Shown one piece after another: positions 1-7,936 of a stretch of DNA of 7,984 nucleotides. Source of the stretch: CBDUBU01 sp965365465 (GTDB taxonomy: Bacteria; Bacteroidota; Rhodothermia; Rhodothermales; DASSAV01); NCBI GenBank assembly GCA_965365465.1, contig CBDUBU010000179.1, forward strand, positions 1 through 7,984. The letters are read 5' to 3'. The number at the start of each line of letters is the position of its first letter. Within the stretch, counting starts at the first letter, position 1. A program made the translations under genes and the position numbers. The notes beneath the pieces are model-generated. The model searched no databases, had not been told where the DNA came from, and saw only the letters and a list, made by a program, of their open reading frames with translations.

Positions 1-339
1 AATCTGGCGGATACATCATCGGCAGGCATAGGTACACCTCTGGAAGGAAGCTTGCCGATTGGTGAAGAGTTTCAGGTCACTATTGTCGCTGCACAAGACA
101 AAGTTCAAAACATCAAGGTTACGGTCGACGATGACGTACGTAGACCATACTGGATTGAGCGTGATAAGTCTCGCACATTTCGGGTAAAAGAGCGCATCAT
201 TATAGAACGACAGCTAGAAAAGATTGAATTGAAGGTGGCGGGAAGGTCATACCCCACAGACCAACGTGACGATCAGGATAGAATTGTCATAACGAGAGAT
301 CAGATTCGCTCCTACCTCGCTGCAAATGCAGTCCGCTAA
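1..339 (+). CDS. 3' end of a probable RodZ-like (DUF4115) protein, 5' truncated by the window
   Basis: The frame is open from base 1, so the N-terminus lies outside the window; 112 codons remain before the TAA at 337-339. A TTG at 52 could initiate, but nothing supports a start there, and I read this as the C-terminal part of a longer protein. The visible part predicts a compact beta-rich domain: strands around FQVTIVAA and IKVTVDDD, a basic turn, SRTFRVKERIII, then IELKVAGRSYP and a closing DRIVITRDQI. This order (strand with a 'WV.V..DG'-like segment, a 'G/K-x-x-x-x-F' strand, a 'V.L.VNG'-like strand, and 'R.V.ITR' at the end) resembles the periplasmic DUF4115 domain at the end of RodZ, the membrane protein that links MreB to the elongation machinery. 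The helix-turn-helix and membrane segment that would prove RodZ are not in the window. It ends 62 bp before ligA on the same strand. The family call is tentative; that it is a real coding tail is much surer. Confidence 0.5.
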   Translation, partial: NLADTSSAGIGTPLEGSLPIGEEFQVTIVAAQDKVQNIKVTVDDDVRRPYWIERDKSRTFRVKERIIIERQLEKIELKVAGRSYPTDQRDDQDRIVITRDQIRSYLAANAVR

Positions 340-401
340 ACGAGGCGCAGGGAGATATGCTGTGAGGGGATTTTCACCATTCAGTTCAAGGCTGCCTGTA
401 C

Positions 402-2510
402 ATGAATCTCGCATCGGAAACGCTTGCCACGCTTAACGAACTCAAGTCGCTATCCTTACAGGCGATCTCATTCGACAAAGCGCAGGAACTGGCAGGAAAG
501 CTTCGCTCGATTCTGGAGGCTCACGGTTACCAGTATTATGTAAAGGACGATCCTCTTATCCTGGATAGCGAATATGATACGCTCATGCAGGGTTTGAGAG
601 AGATGGAGAGTCGGTTTCCAGAGTTGCGTTGCGACGACTCGCCTTCGCAGCGGGTTGGCGGGATGGTGCTGGAGCGATTTGAAAAAGTTCAGCATCCCCT
701 TGCGTTGCTTTCGTTGTCAAATGCTTTTTCTTTTGAGGATGTACGAGCCTGGTATGATCGCTGCCGTAGGGCCGTTGAAGCAAATCTTGGTTTTAAAGCA
801 GCGCCTGAAGTGTCGGCTGAACTCAAGATTGACGGTCTGGCGGTGGCTCTGACGTATGAAAATGGTCAGTTGGTGAGGGCAGCTACACGGGGAAACGGGC
901 GCGTAGGGGAGAATATCACGCACAATGTCCGAACCATTGGCGTTATTCCCTTACGCATCCCATCGGGCGGCGCTGCGGAGGGTATAAACGTACCAGAAAG
1001 TATGGAGGTGCGCGGTGAGGTTTTTATTCGGCGCCGCGATTTTGAACAGTTAAATGACCGTCTTCGGGCGCGTGACGATAAGGTTTTTGCCAACCCTCGG
1101 AATGCTGCTGCCGGTAGTCTGCGCCAACTGGATTCCAGCATTACAGCAGAGAGACCACTCCGCTTTTTGGGGTACGGGATCGGGCCGGTAAGTTCAGAAC
1201 CACCGGGTACGCAATTCGAGATGCTGGCATGGCTTAAGAGGCTCGGATTCCCGGTTGATCCCAACGCAAAGCTTTTTACAGACATTGAAGCAGTATTGGA
1301 TTACTGTTCTCAATGGACAGATGCGCGCGATCTTCTTGATTATGAGATAGATGGCGTTGTGCTGAAGATCAACGATTTCGGGTTCCAGGAGGCTATCGGC
1401 TTTATTGCGAATGCACCGCGCTGGGCTGTCGCCTTCAAATTCCCTTCGCGTGAAGCGACTACCTTTCTGACGGATATCATTCTGAATGTAGGAAGAACAG
1501 GAGTTATAAAGCCTGAAGCTATTCTGGAGCCTGTAGAAATCGGCGGTGTGATGGTGTCGCGTGCTACACTGCACAACGCCGGCTATATTCTGGATCGTGA
1601 CATCCGGGTCGGAGACGCGGTGATTGTCAAGCGGGCAGGAGATGTTATTCCGCAAGTAGTCGGGCCTAATACCACGGCAAGAAGCGGCGACGAAATTCCC
1701 TGGTGTATGCCGGAGCAATGTCCTACCTGTGGCAGCCATCTTGTTCGTTTGCCGGACGAAGCAGACTATTACTGCGTATCCGCCGATTGTCCTGCTCAGT
1801 TTATTCGTCTTATCGAGCACTATGCAAGCCGGGGCGCGATGGACATTGAGGGCCTCGGCGCCAGAATGGCTGTCCTTCTGGTCGAGAAAGGACTGGTAGG
1901 TCGGATATCTGATCTTTACCAGTTGACAACTGACCAACTGCTGACGTTGGAGGGGTTTGCCGGCAAGCGAGCGCAGAATCTGCTGGATGGCATCGAACGC
2001 TCAAAACACCGGACGCTGTCCCGTCTTGTTTTTGCGCTTGGCATCCGGCATGTGGGGCAACGCACCGCTGAGTTGATCGTAGCTCATGTTGATTCGCTTA
2101 CGGCGCTTTCAGAAGCAAAGCAGGAAGACCTTGAGAAGATTCAGGGGATAGGAAAAACAACAGCGGAAAGCATCGTGGACTGGTTTGTCATTGAAGAGAA
2201 CCGGCAACTGGTCAGGAATCTGATAGAAGCAGGCGTGAACACGCAACGATTGCCCGAGGAAGCTCAGACGGCCTCTTCTAACCAGGTTGCAGGAAAGCAG
2301 TTTGTGCTTACCGGCGCATTGTCAGGGATGACCCGCGCAGAGGCTGAAAAGCTAATCAAAACAGCAGGTGGGAAGATGACAGGCAGTGTGAGCAGGCAAA
2401 CCGATTATGTTGTGGTAGGGACAAACCCAGGGTCTAAGCTCGACCGGGCAAAAGAACTGGGAATTACGGTGCTGGATGAAGATGCATTACTTTTTCTGGT
2501 GCGCGGATGA
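402..2510 (+). CDS. ligA: NAD+-dependent DNA ligase LigA
   Basis: Seals nicks in duplex DNA using NAD+, joining Okazaki fragments and completing excision repair in the cytoplasm. All domains of the family are visible in the 702 residues. The Ia NAD-binding segment is HGYQYYVKDD...SEYD (41-59). The nucleotidyltransferase domain has the adenylated lysine in ELKIDG (K142), then TRGNGRVGENIT, RGEVFI (204-209), DGVVLKIN (317-324) and FKFPS. An OB fold follows (LNVGRTGVIKP, RATLHNAG, KRAGDVIP). A Cys4 zinc finger uses C440, C443, C458 and C463. Helix-hairpin-helix repeats span about 475-600 (EGFAGKRAQNLL, ALGIRHVG, IQGIGKTTAESI), and a BRCT domain spans about 628-702. The length is slightly above the usual ~670, because about 24 residues precede the place where E. 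coli LigA begins its Ia helix. The start at 402 is forced: an in-frame TGA lies at 363-365 and no other ATG, GTG or TTG lies between it and the Ia domain. No clear Shine-Dalgarno is seen. No key residue is missing, so the enzyme should be active. Confidence 0.98.
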   Translation: MNLASETLATLNELKSLSLQAISFDKAQELAGKLRSILEAHGYQYYVKDDPLILDSEYDTLMQGLREMESRFPELRCDDSPSQRVGGMVLERFEKVQHPLALLSLSNAFSFEDVRAWYDRCRRAVEANLGFKAAPEVSAELKIDGLAVALTYENGQLVRAATRGNGRVGENITHNVRTIGVIPLRIPSGGAAEGINVPESMEVRGEVFIRRRDFEQLNDRLRARDDKVFANPRNAAAGSLRQLDSSITAERPLRFLGYGIGPVSSEPPGTQFEMLAWLKRLGFPVDPNAKLFTDIEAVLDYCSQWTDARDLLDYEIDGVVLKINDFGFQEAIGFIANAPRWAVAFKFPSREATTFLTDIILNVGRTGVIKPEAILEPVEIGGVMVSRATLHNAGYILDRDIRVGDAVIVKRAGDVIPQVVGPNTTARSGDEIPWCMPEQCPTCGSHLVRLPDEADYYCVSADCPAQFIRLIEHYASRGAMDIEGLGARMAVLLVEKGLVGRISDLYQLTTDQLLTLEGFAGKRAQNLLDGIERSKHRTLSRLVFALGIRHVGQRTAELIVAHVDSLTALSEAKQEDLEKIQGIGKTTAESIVDWFVIEENRQLVRNLIEAGVNTQRLPEEAQTASSNQVAGKQFVLTGALSGMTRAEAEKLIKTAGGKMTGSVSRQTDYVVVGTNPGSKLDRAKELGITVLDEDALLFLVRG

Positions 2511-2558
2511 GGTGAAGGATGATTCAAAACGCTCCGGCACATCAAAGCGTGTAAATAA

Positions 2559-4088
2559 ATGCTCACCCCTCTCGATTATGCAGTCATCGCGTTCTACACG
2601 ATAGGCATAGCTGTATTTGGGATCAAAGCTGGAGGCACACAAAAGAGCACATCCGACTACTTTCTGGGAGGGAGGGACCTGCCGTGGTGGGCTGTATGCT
2701 TTTCTGTTGTAGCTACTGAAACGAGCACGCTGACTGTGATCGGAGTGCCGGCGGTTGCATATGCAGGATCGCTCACTTTTCTGCAACTCACTTTCGGCTA
2801 TCTGGTCGGGAGGATAATCGTGAGCCTTGTATTCCTGCCGCGTTATTTTCGCGGCAATCTTTCGACAGCCTATGCTTTTCTGGGTGAGCGATATGGCGAC
2901 CGTTTGCGGGCTACAGCGTCGATTACCTTTATGGCAACGCGGCTTCTGGCCGACGGCGTGAGATTGTTTGCTACGGCTATTCCTATCAAGGTCATATCAG
3001 ATGCTGCAGGGCTGTCAGTAGGCTATTTTGAGATCATTCTGGTCATCGGCGTCATTACGATCCTTTACACGCTTATAGGCGGAATCAAGGCTGTCGTGTG
3101 GATGGATGTTGTGCAGATGGGTATTTACGTAGGAGGAGCGGTTGGTTGTATGTATGTCCTGTTAGGTGATATGCCGACAGGATGGTGGAATCTTGCAGGC
3201 GCCGCCGGGAAGACACAGGTATTCTCGGCAGGAGGGAGTGTTTCCTTCTCACTGTGGATAACCGATCCCTATACTTTCATTACAGCCGTGATAGGGGGCG
3301 CAATCTTCTCTATGGCCTCTCATGGCACGGATCAGCTCATCGTGCAGCGTCTGCTGACGTGTCGAAATCTGAAGGATAGTAGAAAGGCGCTGATCGGAAG
3401 TGGAGTGATCGTCATTATTCAATTTGCGCTGTTCCTCGTAGTAGGGTTGCTGCTATGGGTGTACTATGGAGGAGTTGGCGTCTCGGAGCTTGGTTTGACG
3501 CGCGGCGACGAAGTTTTCCCCAAGTTTATCATTGAGGGACTCCCGCCGGGTTTTTCAGGACTCGTGCTGGCAGGAATCATTGCAGCGGCTATGAGCACCC
3601 TTTCTTCGTCACTCAATGCGCTGGCTTCGTCATCCATGCTTGATTTGTACGAGCGGTTCGCGCGCCAGCAAATGGATGACAAAAAAGCGCTGCGTGTGTC
3701 GCGACTCCTCACGTTAGCCTGGGGTATTGTATTTATTCTGTTTGCGAATCTATTCAAAGACCAGACCAATCCAGTCGTTGAGCTGGGCTTGGCCATCGCG
3801 TCTTTTACCTACGGAGGGTTGCTGGGTGTGTTCTTGCTGGGGCTAATAAACCGGAAAACGGATCAAACAGATGCCATTATTGCCTTTGCGGTAACTCTGG
3901 CAGCGATGGTGAGTATAATATTCGGGTTATGGTATAGCCCTGAAACAGGATGGATATTTGCTTTCCGTCCGTCCGCAACGATGGTATCTGATTTAAATCT
4001 TCGCTCTCTGGGTTGGCCCTGGTATACCGCAATTGGCGCCGCGATCACCCTGTGCGTCGGATCCTTGTCAGGGATGAGGCATAGGTAG
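2559..4088 (+). CDS. Sodium:solute symporter (SSS/SLC5 family), substrate unknown
   Basis: Inner-membrane transporter that uses the sodium gradient to import a small solute. The 509 residues are almost entirely hydrophobic helices with the LeuT-fold arrangement, probably 13 membrane spans. Family marks: an N-terminal helix (6-24) followed by SDYFLGGRDLPWW (32-44); LIGGIKAVVWMDVVQ (172-186), the conserved mid-protein signature; TDQLIVQRLL (257-266); and AAAMSTLSSSLNA (342-354). Within this last motif A343, S346 and T347 fit the Na2-site pattern A-x-x-S-S/T known from vSGLT. The stretch LPRYFRGNLSTAYAFLGERYG (93-113) is reminiscent of the NIS/SMVT side of the family, but sequence alone does not give the substrate. 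The start is certain, because an in-frame TAA immediately precedes the ATG (TAAATG at 2556-2561) and the A-rich context is typical of Bacteroidota. It lies 48 bp after ligA. Full length and intact. Confidence 0.93.
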   Translation: MLTPLDYAVIAFYTIGIAVFGIKAGGTQKSTSDYFLGGRDLPWWAVCFSVVATETSTLTVIGVPAVAYAGSLTFLQLTFGYLVGRIIVSLVFLPRYFRGNLSTAYAFLGERYGDRLRATASITFMATRLLADGVRLFATAIPIKVISDAAGLSVGYFEIILVIGVITILYTLIGGIKAVVWMDVVQMGIYVGGAVGCMYVLLGDMPTGWWNLAGAAGKTQVFSAGGSVSFSLWITDPYTFITAVIGGAIFSMASHGTDQLIVQRLLTCRNLKDSRKALIGSGVIVIIQFALFLVVGLLLWVYYGGVGVSELGLTRGDEVFPKFIIEGLPPGFSGLVLAGIIAAAMSTLSSSLNALASSSMLDLYERFARQQMDDKKALRVSRLLTLAWGIVFILFANLFKDQTNPVVELGLAIASFTYGGLLGVFLLGLINRKTDQTDAIIAFAVTLAAMVSIIFGLWYSPETGWIFAFRPSATMVSDLNLRSLGWPWYTAIGAAITLCVGSLSGMRHR

Positions 4089-4197
4089 CCATAACGTTTT
4101 GTGGCGGTCGCAGTAATATGGTTTTTACGCTTTCCTGGTCACTGCAAGGGTTCTCCTTTGCTGCATAAGCTCCACAGGTCTGCGGGTATGGGATTCT

Positions 4198-6942
4198 ATG
4201 GGAATACTAAGGAGAATAGGGTTTGCAAAGCAGAAAGCGCGTCCGGTCGGTCAGAATCTGGAAAAGGGTCTGGCGCGTCCGCGCGAGCCTGAGAGCCGAA
4301 ACCTTGTTATAAAAGGAGCCATTTTTGCCTTGCTTGTGGCGCTGACGCTGGCTGCGTTTCCACGCTCTGACCGCTATAATTATGCAGTCCAGGTTGGAGA
4401 CGTATGGCGCCAGGAAACGATAGTTGCACCTTATGATTTTGCGATCTATAAGGATGCAGATGCTCTGCGCACGGAGTATGAAAACGTCCGTTATTCCGTT
4501 GAACCGATTTTCAGAGAGTCGTCCAATGCGCTTGGCCAGATTGCGGCAAATCGGGATACACTAAACCAGCAGCTTGAACGCATTTTTCAGGCGTACGCAT
4601 CCTTTCGGCTAAACGAATCGCGCGGACGAACAGAAGAAGCGCGGGAAGACTCTTTGCGATATCTCGATCTTAGACGGAATGCCCGTCTAAAAGCCACATC
4701 CGGACAATGGGGAGCGCTTGTAAACTCTTACATCCAGGGCCTTCCGGAGTTTTCCAGTACGCCAGGCGCATCAAGATCAAATCAGCGGCTTGATCGGCGT
4801 ATACTAAATGATGCGTGGGAATTGAGCGCCCAGTTGATGCAAGTCGGGGTAATGGATGTGCCGCTGGACAGCGTATATGCGGATCAGATTATTGTCAGGA
4901 ATCAGGACGAGAACAGTCAGCGGTACAAGCCGAAGGAAAATGTCTATGGGCTTAATGAAGCCTACACGTATGCTCAGGGTCAGTTAGAGCAGAAATACGA
5001 CGGTGATCCGGAACTGGTTAGTCTGGCGGGCGCCTTTTTTCGGGCAATTTTTCAACCGTCTCTGGATTATATGCGGAGGGAGTCCCTTCAAGCCCTCCAA
5101 CGAAAGATACAGCGGATTTCGCCAACGCAGGGTGTTGTGCTTGAAGGCACAGACATCGTGCGGAAAGGAGACGTTGTTACAGAGGAAACCAGACGTCAAT
5201 TAACCTCACTTGAGCGAGCGCGGAGCGAGCGCAGCGGGGCTGCTCATCGCTGGAAAGTCACGTTAGGGCAGTTACTACTGACCATAGCGACCTACCTTGT
5301 TTTTTTTCTATATCTGTTTCTGCTTCGCCGGCAAGTCTTCTTTGACAACAGACAGATTCTCCTTGTCGCCCTTCTGTTTGCCGGCGTTACCGGTCTGTAT
5401 GCCATAGCGCTTCTGTTCCCGGCAACGGCGCTGCTCATAGTGCCGGTTGCGATCGTCTCGGTGCTGCTTACCGTGATGTTTGATTCACGGGTAGGACTCT
5501 TCGGGACGATGACGCTGGCGTTGATCGGGGGGCATCTCTTGAATTATGATTTTGAGTTTGCTTTTGCAACGTTTTTTGCCGGAGCGCTGGCAGTTTTCAG
5601 CGTCCGGGACATAAAAAACAGAGGCCAGTTTTTTCTGAGTGCAGGTCTCGTATTCGTGGGTTATGTGCTCGTTTTGTCAGCTTCTTACCTGATCTACGAC
5701 ACCTCTCTCGAACGGCTGCTTTCAGATCTGCTTGTGGTTGGAATCAATGCGTTCCTGATTACCATGGCGTACCCGCTTCTGTGGGTTTTTGAAAGGGCGT
5801 TTGATATTACTACTGACCTGACCTTGCTTGAGCTTTCCGACACGAATCGTCCGCTACTCAAGGAATTAAGCATACGTGCTCCGGGAACGTTCAATCATTC
5901 TCTCCAGGTTGCGAATCTTGCGGAAGCCGGCGCGGATGCTGTCGGAGCCAATGCATTGCTCACGAGGGTAGCTGCGTTGTACCACGACATCGGTAAAATG
6001 CTCAAACCTGAGTACTTCGTAGAGAACCAACGTCCCGGCGACAATCCTCATGACCATCTCAAGCCGCGCATGAGCGCCCTGATTATCGCCAGCCATGTAA
6101 AGGAAGGTCTTGAGATGGGAAGGGAGTCTAATCTTCCACAACGGGTGCTGAAGTTCATTCCGATGCATCACGGCACCACACGTATCGAGTACTTCTATCA
6201 GCGGGCCGTTCAGCAACGAGGTTCTGATGATCCGCCGGTTCAGGACTCCGAATTTCGGTATCCAGGGCCGCGCCCGGATTCGAAAGAGGCCGGCATACTT
6301 ATGCTGGCTGACTCTGTAGAGGCTGCGAGTCGTAGTCTGTCGGAACCGACGCACAAGCGTTTGGAGGCGTTGGTTGAGATGATTTTCAAGGCCCGCTCGG
6401 AAGACGGACAGTTGGATGACACAGAGCTTACTTTTCGGGACCTGAGCATTATCAAAGAGACGTTTTTATCGCTGTTACTCGGCATCTATCATGTCCGGGT
6501 AAAATATCCGGGTCAGAAAGACAGAATTGAAAAGGCATCTGAGTCGCTCGTTGAAGCTGCGCCGGTTGCATCGCAAGGAAAAACCGGTGAAGTGGATAAT
6601 GTGATTGGAATTCCGGAGCAGAGTGTAGGGGTTCGTTCCACGAAGGCCGTTCGTTCAGAAGCAGGTGTGCAGCATCCATCAAGTGAGGAAAGGGACAACA
6701 GTCAGGATGCGAATAATTCCAGGACTGAGGTTCAAAGCACAGATGAATTCAATCAAGGCTCTGCTGATATGCAAAGCGACGCTGCTCCGTCGAACGACAT
6801 AGTAGCCCAACCTGACTTGAAGAATGGACACTCGGAGCTTGATCTGGATCCAATGCGGCGGGCAAGGCAGGATACTGCGGACAATCGAGATGCTTCTGCT
6901 GAACAAGGAAAGGAGGCAGCTTCAGGTGATGGTGGGAAATAA
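4198..6942 (+). CDS. 7TM-HD membrane phosphohydrolase, PgpH/YqfF type (probable cyclic di-AMP phosphodiesterase)
   Basis: Family members such as Listeria PgpH hydrolyse cyclic di-AMP to pApA at the inner face of the membrane. Order in 914 residues: a basic cytoplasmic N-terminus; one membrane helix (about 36-54); a large extracytoplasmic 7TMR-HDED domain (about 60-350, opening VGDVWRQETIVAPYDFAIYKD, with EGTDIVRKGDVVTEE at 316-330); a seven-helix bundle (about 354-530); and a cytoplasmic HD domain (about 555-775). The metal and catalytic motifs are complete: FNHS (H567), YHDIGK (H596-D597), NPHDHLKP (616-623), SHVKEG (H633), IPMHHGT (H657-H658), YPGPRPDSKEAG and LADSVEAASR (D705). Residues about 781-914 form a polar Ser/Glu/Asp/Gln/Asn-rich tail that typical members lack. 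ATG 4198 is the first initiator after an in-frame TAA at 4114-4116, and the next Met is far inside. The c-di-AMP substrate is inferred from the family; no cyclase gene is in view. It follows the symporter by 109 bp. Confidence 0.93.
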   Translation: MGILRRIGFAKQKARPVGQNLEKGLARPREPESRNLVIKGAIFALLVALTLAAFPRSDRYNYAVQVGDVWRQETIVAPYDFAIYKDADALRTEYENVRYSVEPIFRESSNALGQIAANRDTLNQQLERIFQAYASFRLNESRGRTEEAREDSLRYLDLRRNARLKATSGQWGALVNSYIQGLPEFSSTPGASRSNQRLDRRILNDAWELSAQLMQVGVMDVPLDSVYADQIIVRNQDENSQRYKPKENVYGLNEAYTYAQGQLEQKYDGDPELVSLAGAFFRAIFQPSLDYMRRESLQALQRKIQRISPTQGVVLEGTDIVRKGDVVTEETRRQLTSLERARSERSGAAHRWKVTLGQLLLTIATYLVFFLYLFLLRRQVFFDNRQILLVALLFAGVTGLYAIALLFPATALLIVPVAIVSVLLTVMFDSRVGLFGTMTLALIGGHLLNYDFEFAFATFFAGALAVFSVRDIKNRGQFFLSAGLVFVGYVLVLSASYLIYDTSLERLLSDLLVVGINAFLITMAYPLLWVFERAFDITTDLTLLELSDTNRPLLKELSIRAPGTFNHSLQVANLAEAGADAVGANALLTRVAALYHDIGKMLKPEYFVENQRPGDNPHDHLKPRMSALIIASHVKEGLEMGRESNLPQRVLKFIPMHHGTTRIEYFYQRAVQQRGSDDPPVQDSEFRYPGPRPDSKEAGILMLADSVEAASRSLSEPTHKRLEALVEMIFKARSEDGQLDDTELTFRDLSIIKETFLSLLLGIYHVRVKYPGQKDRIEKASESLVEAAPVASQGKTGEVDNVIGIPEQSVGVRSTKAVRSEAGVQHPSSEERDNSQDANNSRTEVQSTDEFNQGSADMQSDAAPSNDIVAQPDLKNGHSELDLDPMRRARQDTADNRDASAEQGKEAASGDGGK
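5212..5232 (+). repeat. Tandem pair of GAGCGAGCGC inside the phosphohydrolase gene
   Basis: GAGCGAGCGC occurs at 5212-5221 and again at 5223-5232, a period of 11 bases. It lies within the coding sequence and encodes the charged segment LERARSER just before the second membrane helix. Because 11 is not a multiple of three, the copies are read in different frames, so the similarity is at the DNA level and not of the protein. Confidence 0.6.
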
Positions 6943-6959
6943 ATGTGAACTCGGCGTTA

Positions 6960-7886
6960 TCAAGACGGAATGGTTAACCGGATAAGCTCAATAGAGTCCT
7001 GACTCACTACGGGCGCTATAACTGAGTGCTTGCTTTTATTGTTTTCGGTGAGCAGAGGCATAAGCCGCCGCCGACATGCCGGTGTATAGATAACATAGTC
7101 GCTCTCGCCGAGGATGCGACTTGCGTTCTTGAGTGTATCGTCGATTGTTGCCGCAATCATTTGCCCGGAGAAATGAGTTGCGGCTGGTATGGAGGTCATC
7201 AGCGGTTGGATGGCATCCCTGTCCCTTGTCACAACCCCGAGTGTTTCGTGACCGAGCATACGTCCCACATAATCCAGGACGGAAGGGGTGTAGTGTATTG
7301 TAACGCCGATGGCATCTGCTCGCGGAAGTTGAGCCATGATGGACTTCAGATCTGCAAAAGATGCGAATGCGTAGTCTGCATCCTGGTTTGAAGCTAATCT
7401 ATTTAATAATACCGGCTCGACATGTTGCTGTATGGCGTGCGAGATCTGCGCAGCGCATAGCTCAGACAATTCTTGAGAGACTCCGGCGAAAACGAACCGC
7501 TGCTCTGGTTCCGACGCAGTCAGAAGATCTAATTGCTCCTGAATCAAGTATTCGATTTCGGTTTCCTCCAGGCCCAGGCCAATGAGCCGGTACAGCAATT
7601 CCTGTACGATGGCTGCCCCTCGTTCCATTCGCTCACCGGCGCTAAGAGGTTTGCGCTCGATAACAACGAATCCGCTGCCTACTTTCGAAACAAGAAGACC
7701 TTCTCGCTCGAGTTCCTGGTAAGCTTTGCGTACCGTGTGGAATGATACCTGTAACCGTTCCGCCAGCGAGCGCGTCGATGGCAATGTCTCCGCTACCCTG
7801 AAGTGGCCGCTGGCTATCAGATAGCGGAGTTGCTCAATGATCTGTTCCTGTACGGACTGATGTGACGACCGATCGATTGTTATCAT
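6960..7886 (-). CDS. GntR-family transcriptional regulator with an atypical C-terminal effector domain
   Basis: Cytoplasmic DNA-binding regulator of 308 residues. Residues 1-77 are a textbook GntR winged helix: SVQEQIIEQLRYLIASGHF, then LPSTRSLAERLQVSFHTVRKAYQELEREGLL (35-65, turn and recognition helix) and the wing VSKVGSGFVV. After a helical linker (about 81-125, GERMERGAAIVQELLYRLIGLGLEETE, read in two parts), residues about 130-300 look like an alpha/beta ligand domain: FVFAGV, VEPVLLNRL, DYAFASFADL, AIGVTIHY, LGVVTRD, ASRILGESDYVIYTPA. It lacks the aminotransferase module of MocR, the metal-site FCD pattern of FadR, and any UTRA pattern I can recognise. The layout is reminiscent of GntR proteins with a periplasmic-binding-like domain, but that is recollection, not a search. 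The targets are unknown. It points away from the gene that may begin at 7968, the usual place for an autoregulated regulator. No Shine-Dalgarno is obvious. Confidence 0.88.
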   Translation of the reverse strand: MITIDRSSHQSVQEQIIEQLRYLIASGHFRVAETLPSTRSLAERLQVSFHTVRKAYQELEREGLLVSKVGSGFVVIERKPLSAGERMERGAAIVQELLYRLIGLGLEETEIEYLIQEQLDLLTASEPEQRFVFAGVSQELSELCAAQISHAIQQHVEPVLLNRLASNQDADYAFASFADLKSIMAQLPRADAIGVTIHYTPSVLDYVGRMLGHETLGVVTRDRDAIQPLMTSIPAATHFSGQMIAATIDDTLKNASRILGESDYVIYTPACRRRLMPLLTENNKSKHSVIAPVVSQDSIELIRLTIPS

Positions 7887-7897
7887 CGTCCAGTAGC

Positions 7898-7910
7898 GCC
7901 AAAGGTTGGC
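7898..7910. promoter_or_regulatory. Small inverted repeat GCCAA-AGG-TTGGC upstream of the GntR gene
   Basis: Two perfect five-base arms separated by three bases, ending 12 bp upstream of the regulator's start codon. Its position would let a bound protein block transcription or initiation of the GntR gene. It could equally form a small hairpin in the leader mRNA, or be chance. No role is shown. Confidence 0.25.
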
Positions 7911-7936
7911 ATTCTGCCCATTTCATTTCTTAGGTT

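Noticed and set aside
362..377. GTGA-N8-TCAC inverted repeat upstream of ligA.
   Set aside because: Four-base arms with no regulator or promoter context; expected by chance.
1194..1937. A 247-codon minus-strand open frame inside ligA.
   Set aside because: It is fully antisense to conserved LigA domains and its translation has no recognisable motif; a shadow of codon bias.
4060..4088. ATCC...GGAT hairpin near the end of the symporter gene as a terminator.
   Set aside because: The four-base stem lies inside the coding sequence and has no following T-run.
4089..4197. Possible Bacteroidota promoter before the phosphohydrolase gene: TTG at 4065, TAACGTTTTG at 4092-4101, and TAATAT at 4114.
   Set aside because: The TA-to-TTTG spacing is wrong for TAnnTTTG, and TAATAT has no -35 partner at a proper distance. 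The gap could hold a promoter, but none can be pointed to.
4101..4292. A 63-codon plus-strand open frame covering the gap and the start of the phosphohydrolase gene.
   Set aside because: It overlaps the real start in another frame, its protein looks random, and there is no ribosome-binding site.
5866..6354. A 162-codon minus-strand open frame inside the HD domain.
   Set aside because: It is antisense to the most conserved catalytic part of the phosphohydrolase; no family resemblance.
6971..6978. GGTTAACC palindrome just inside the 3' end of the GntR gene.
   Set aside because: It is eight bases, coding, and does not extend further; most likely chance.
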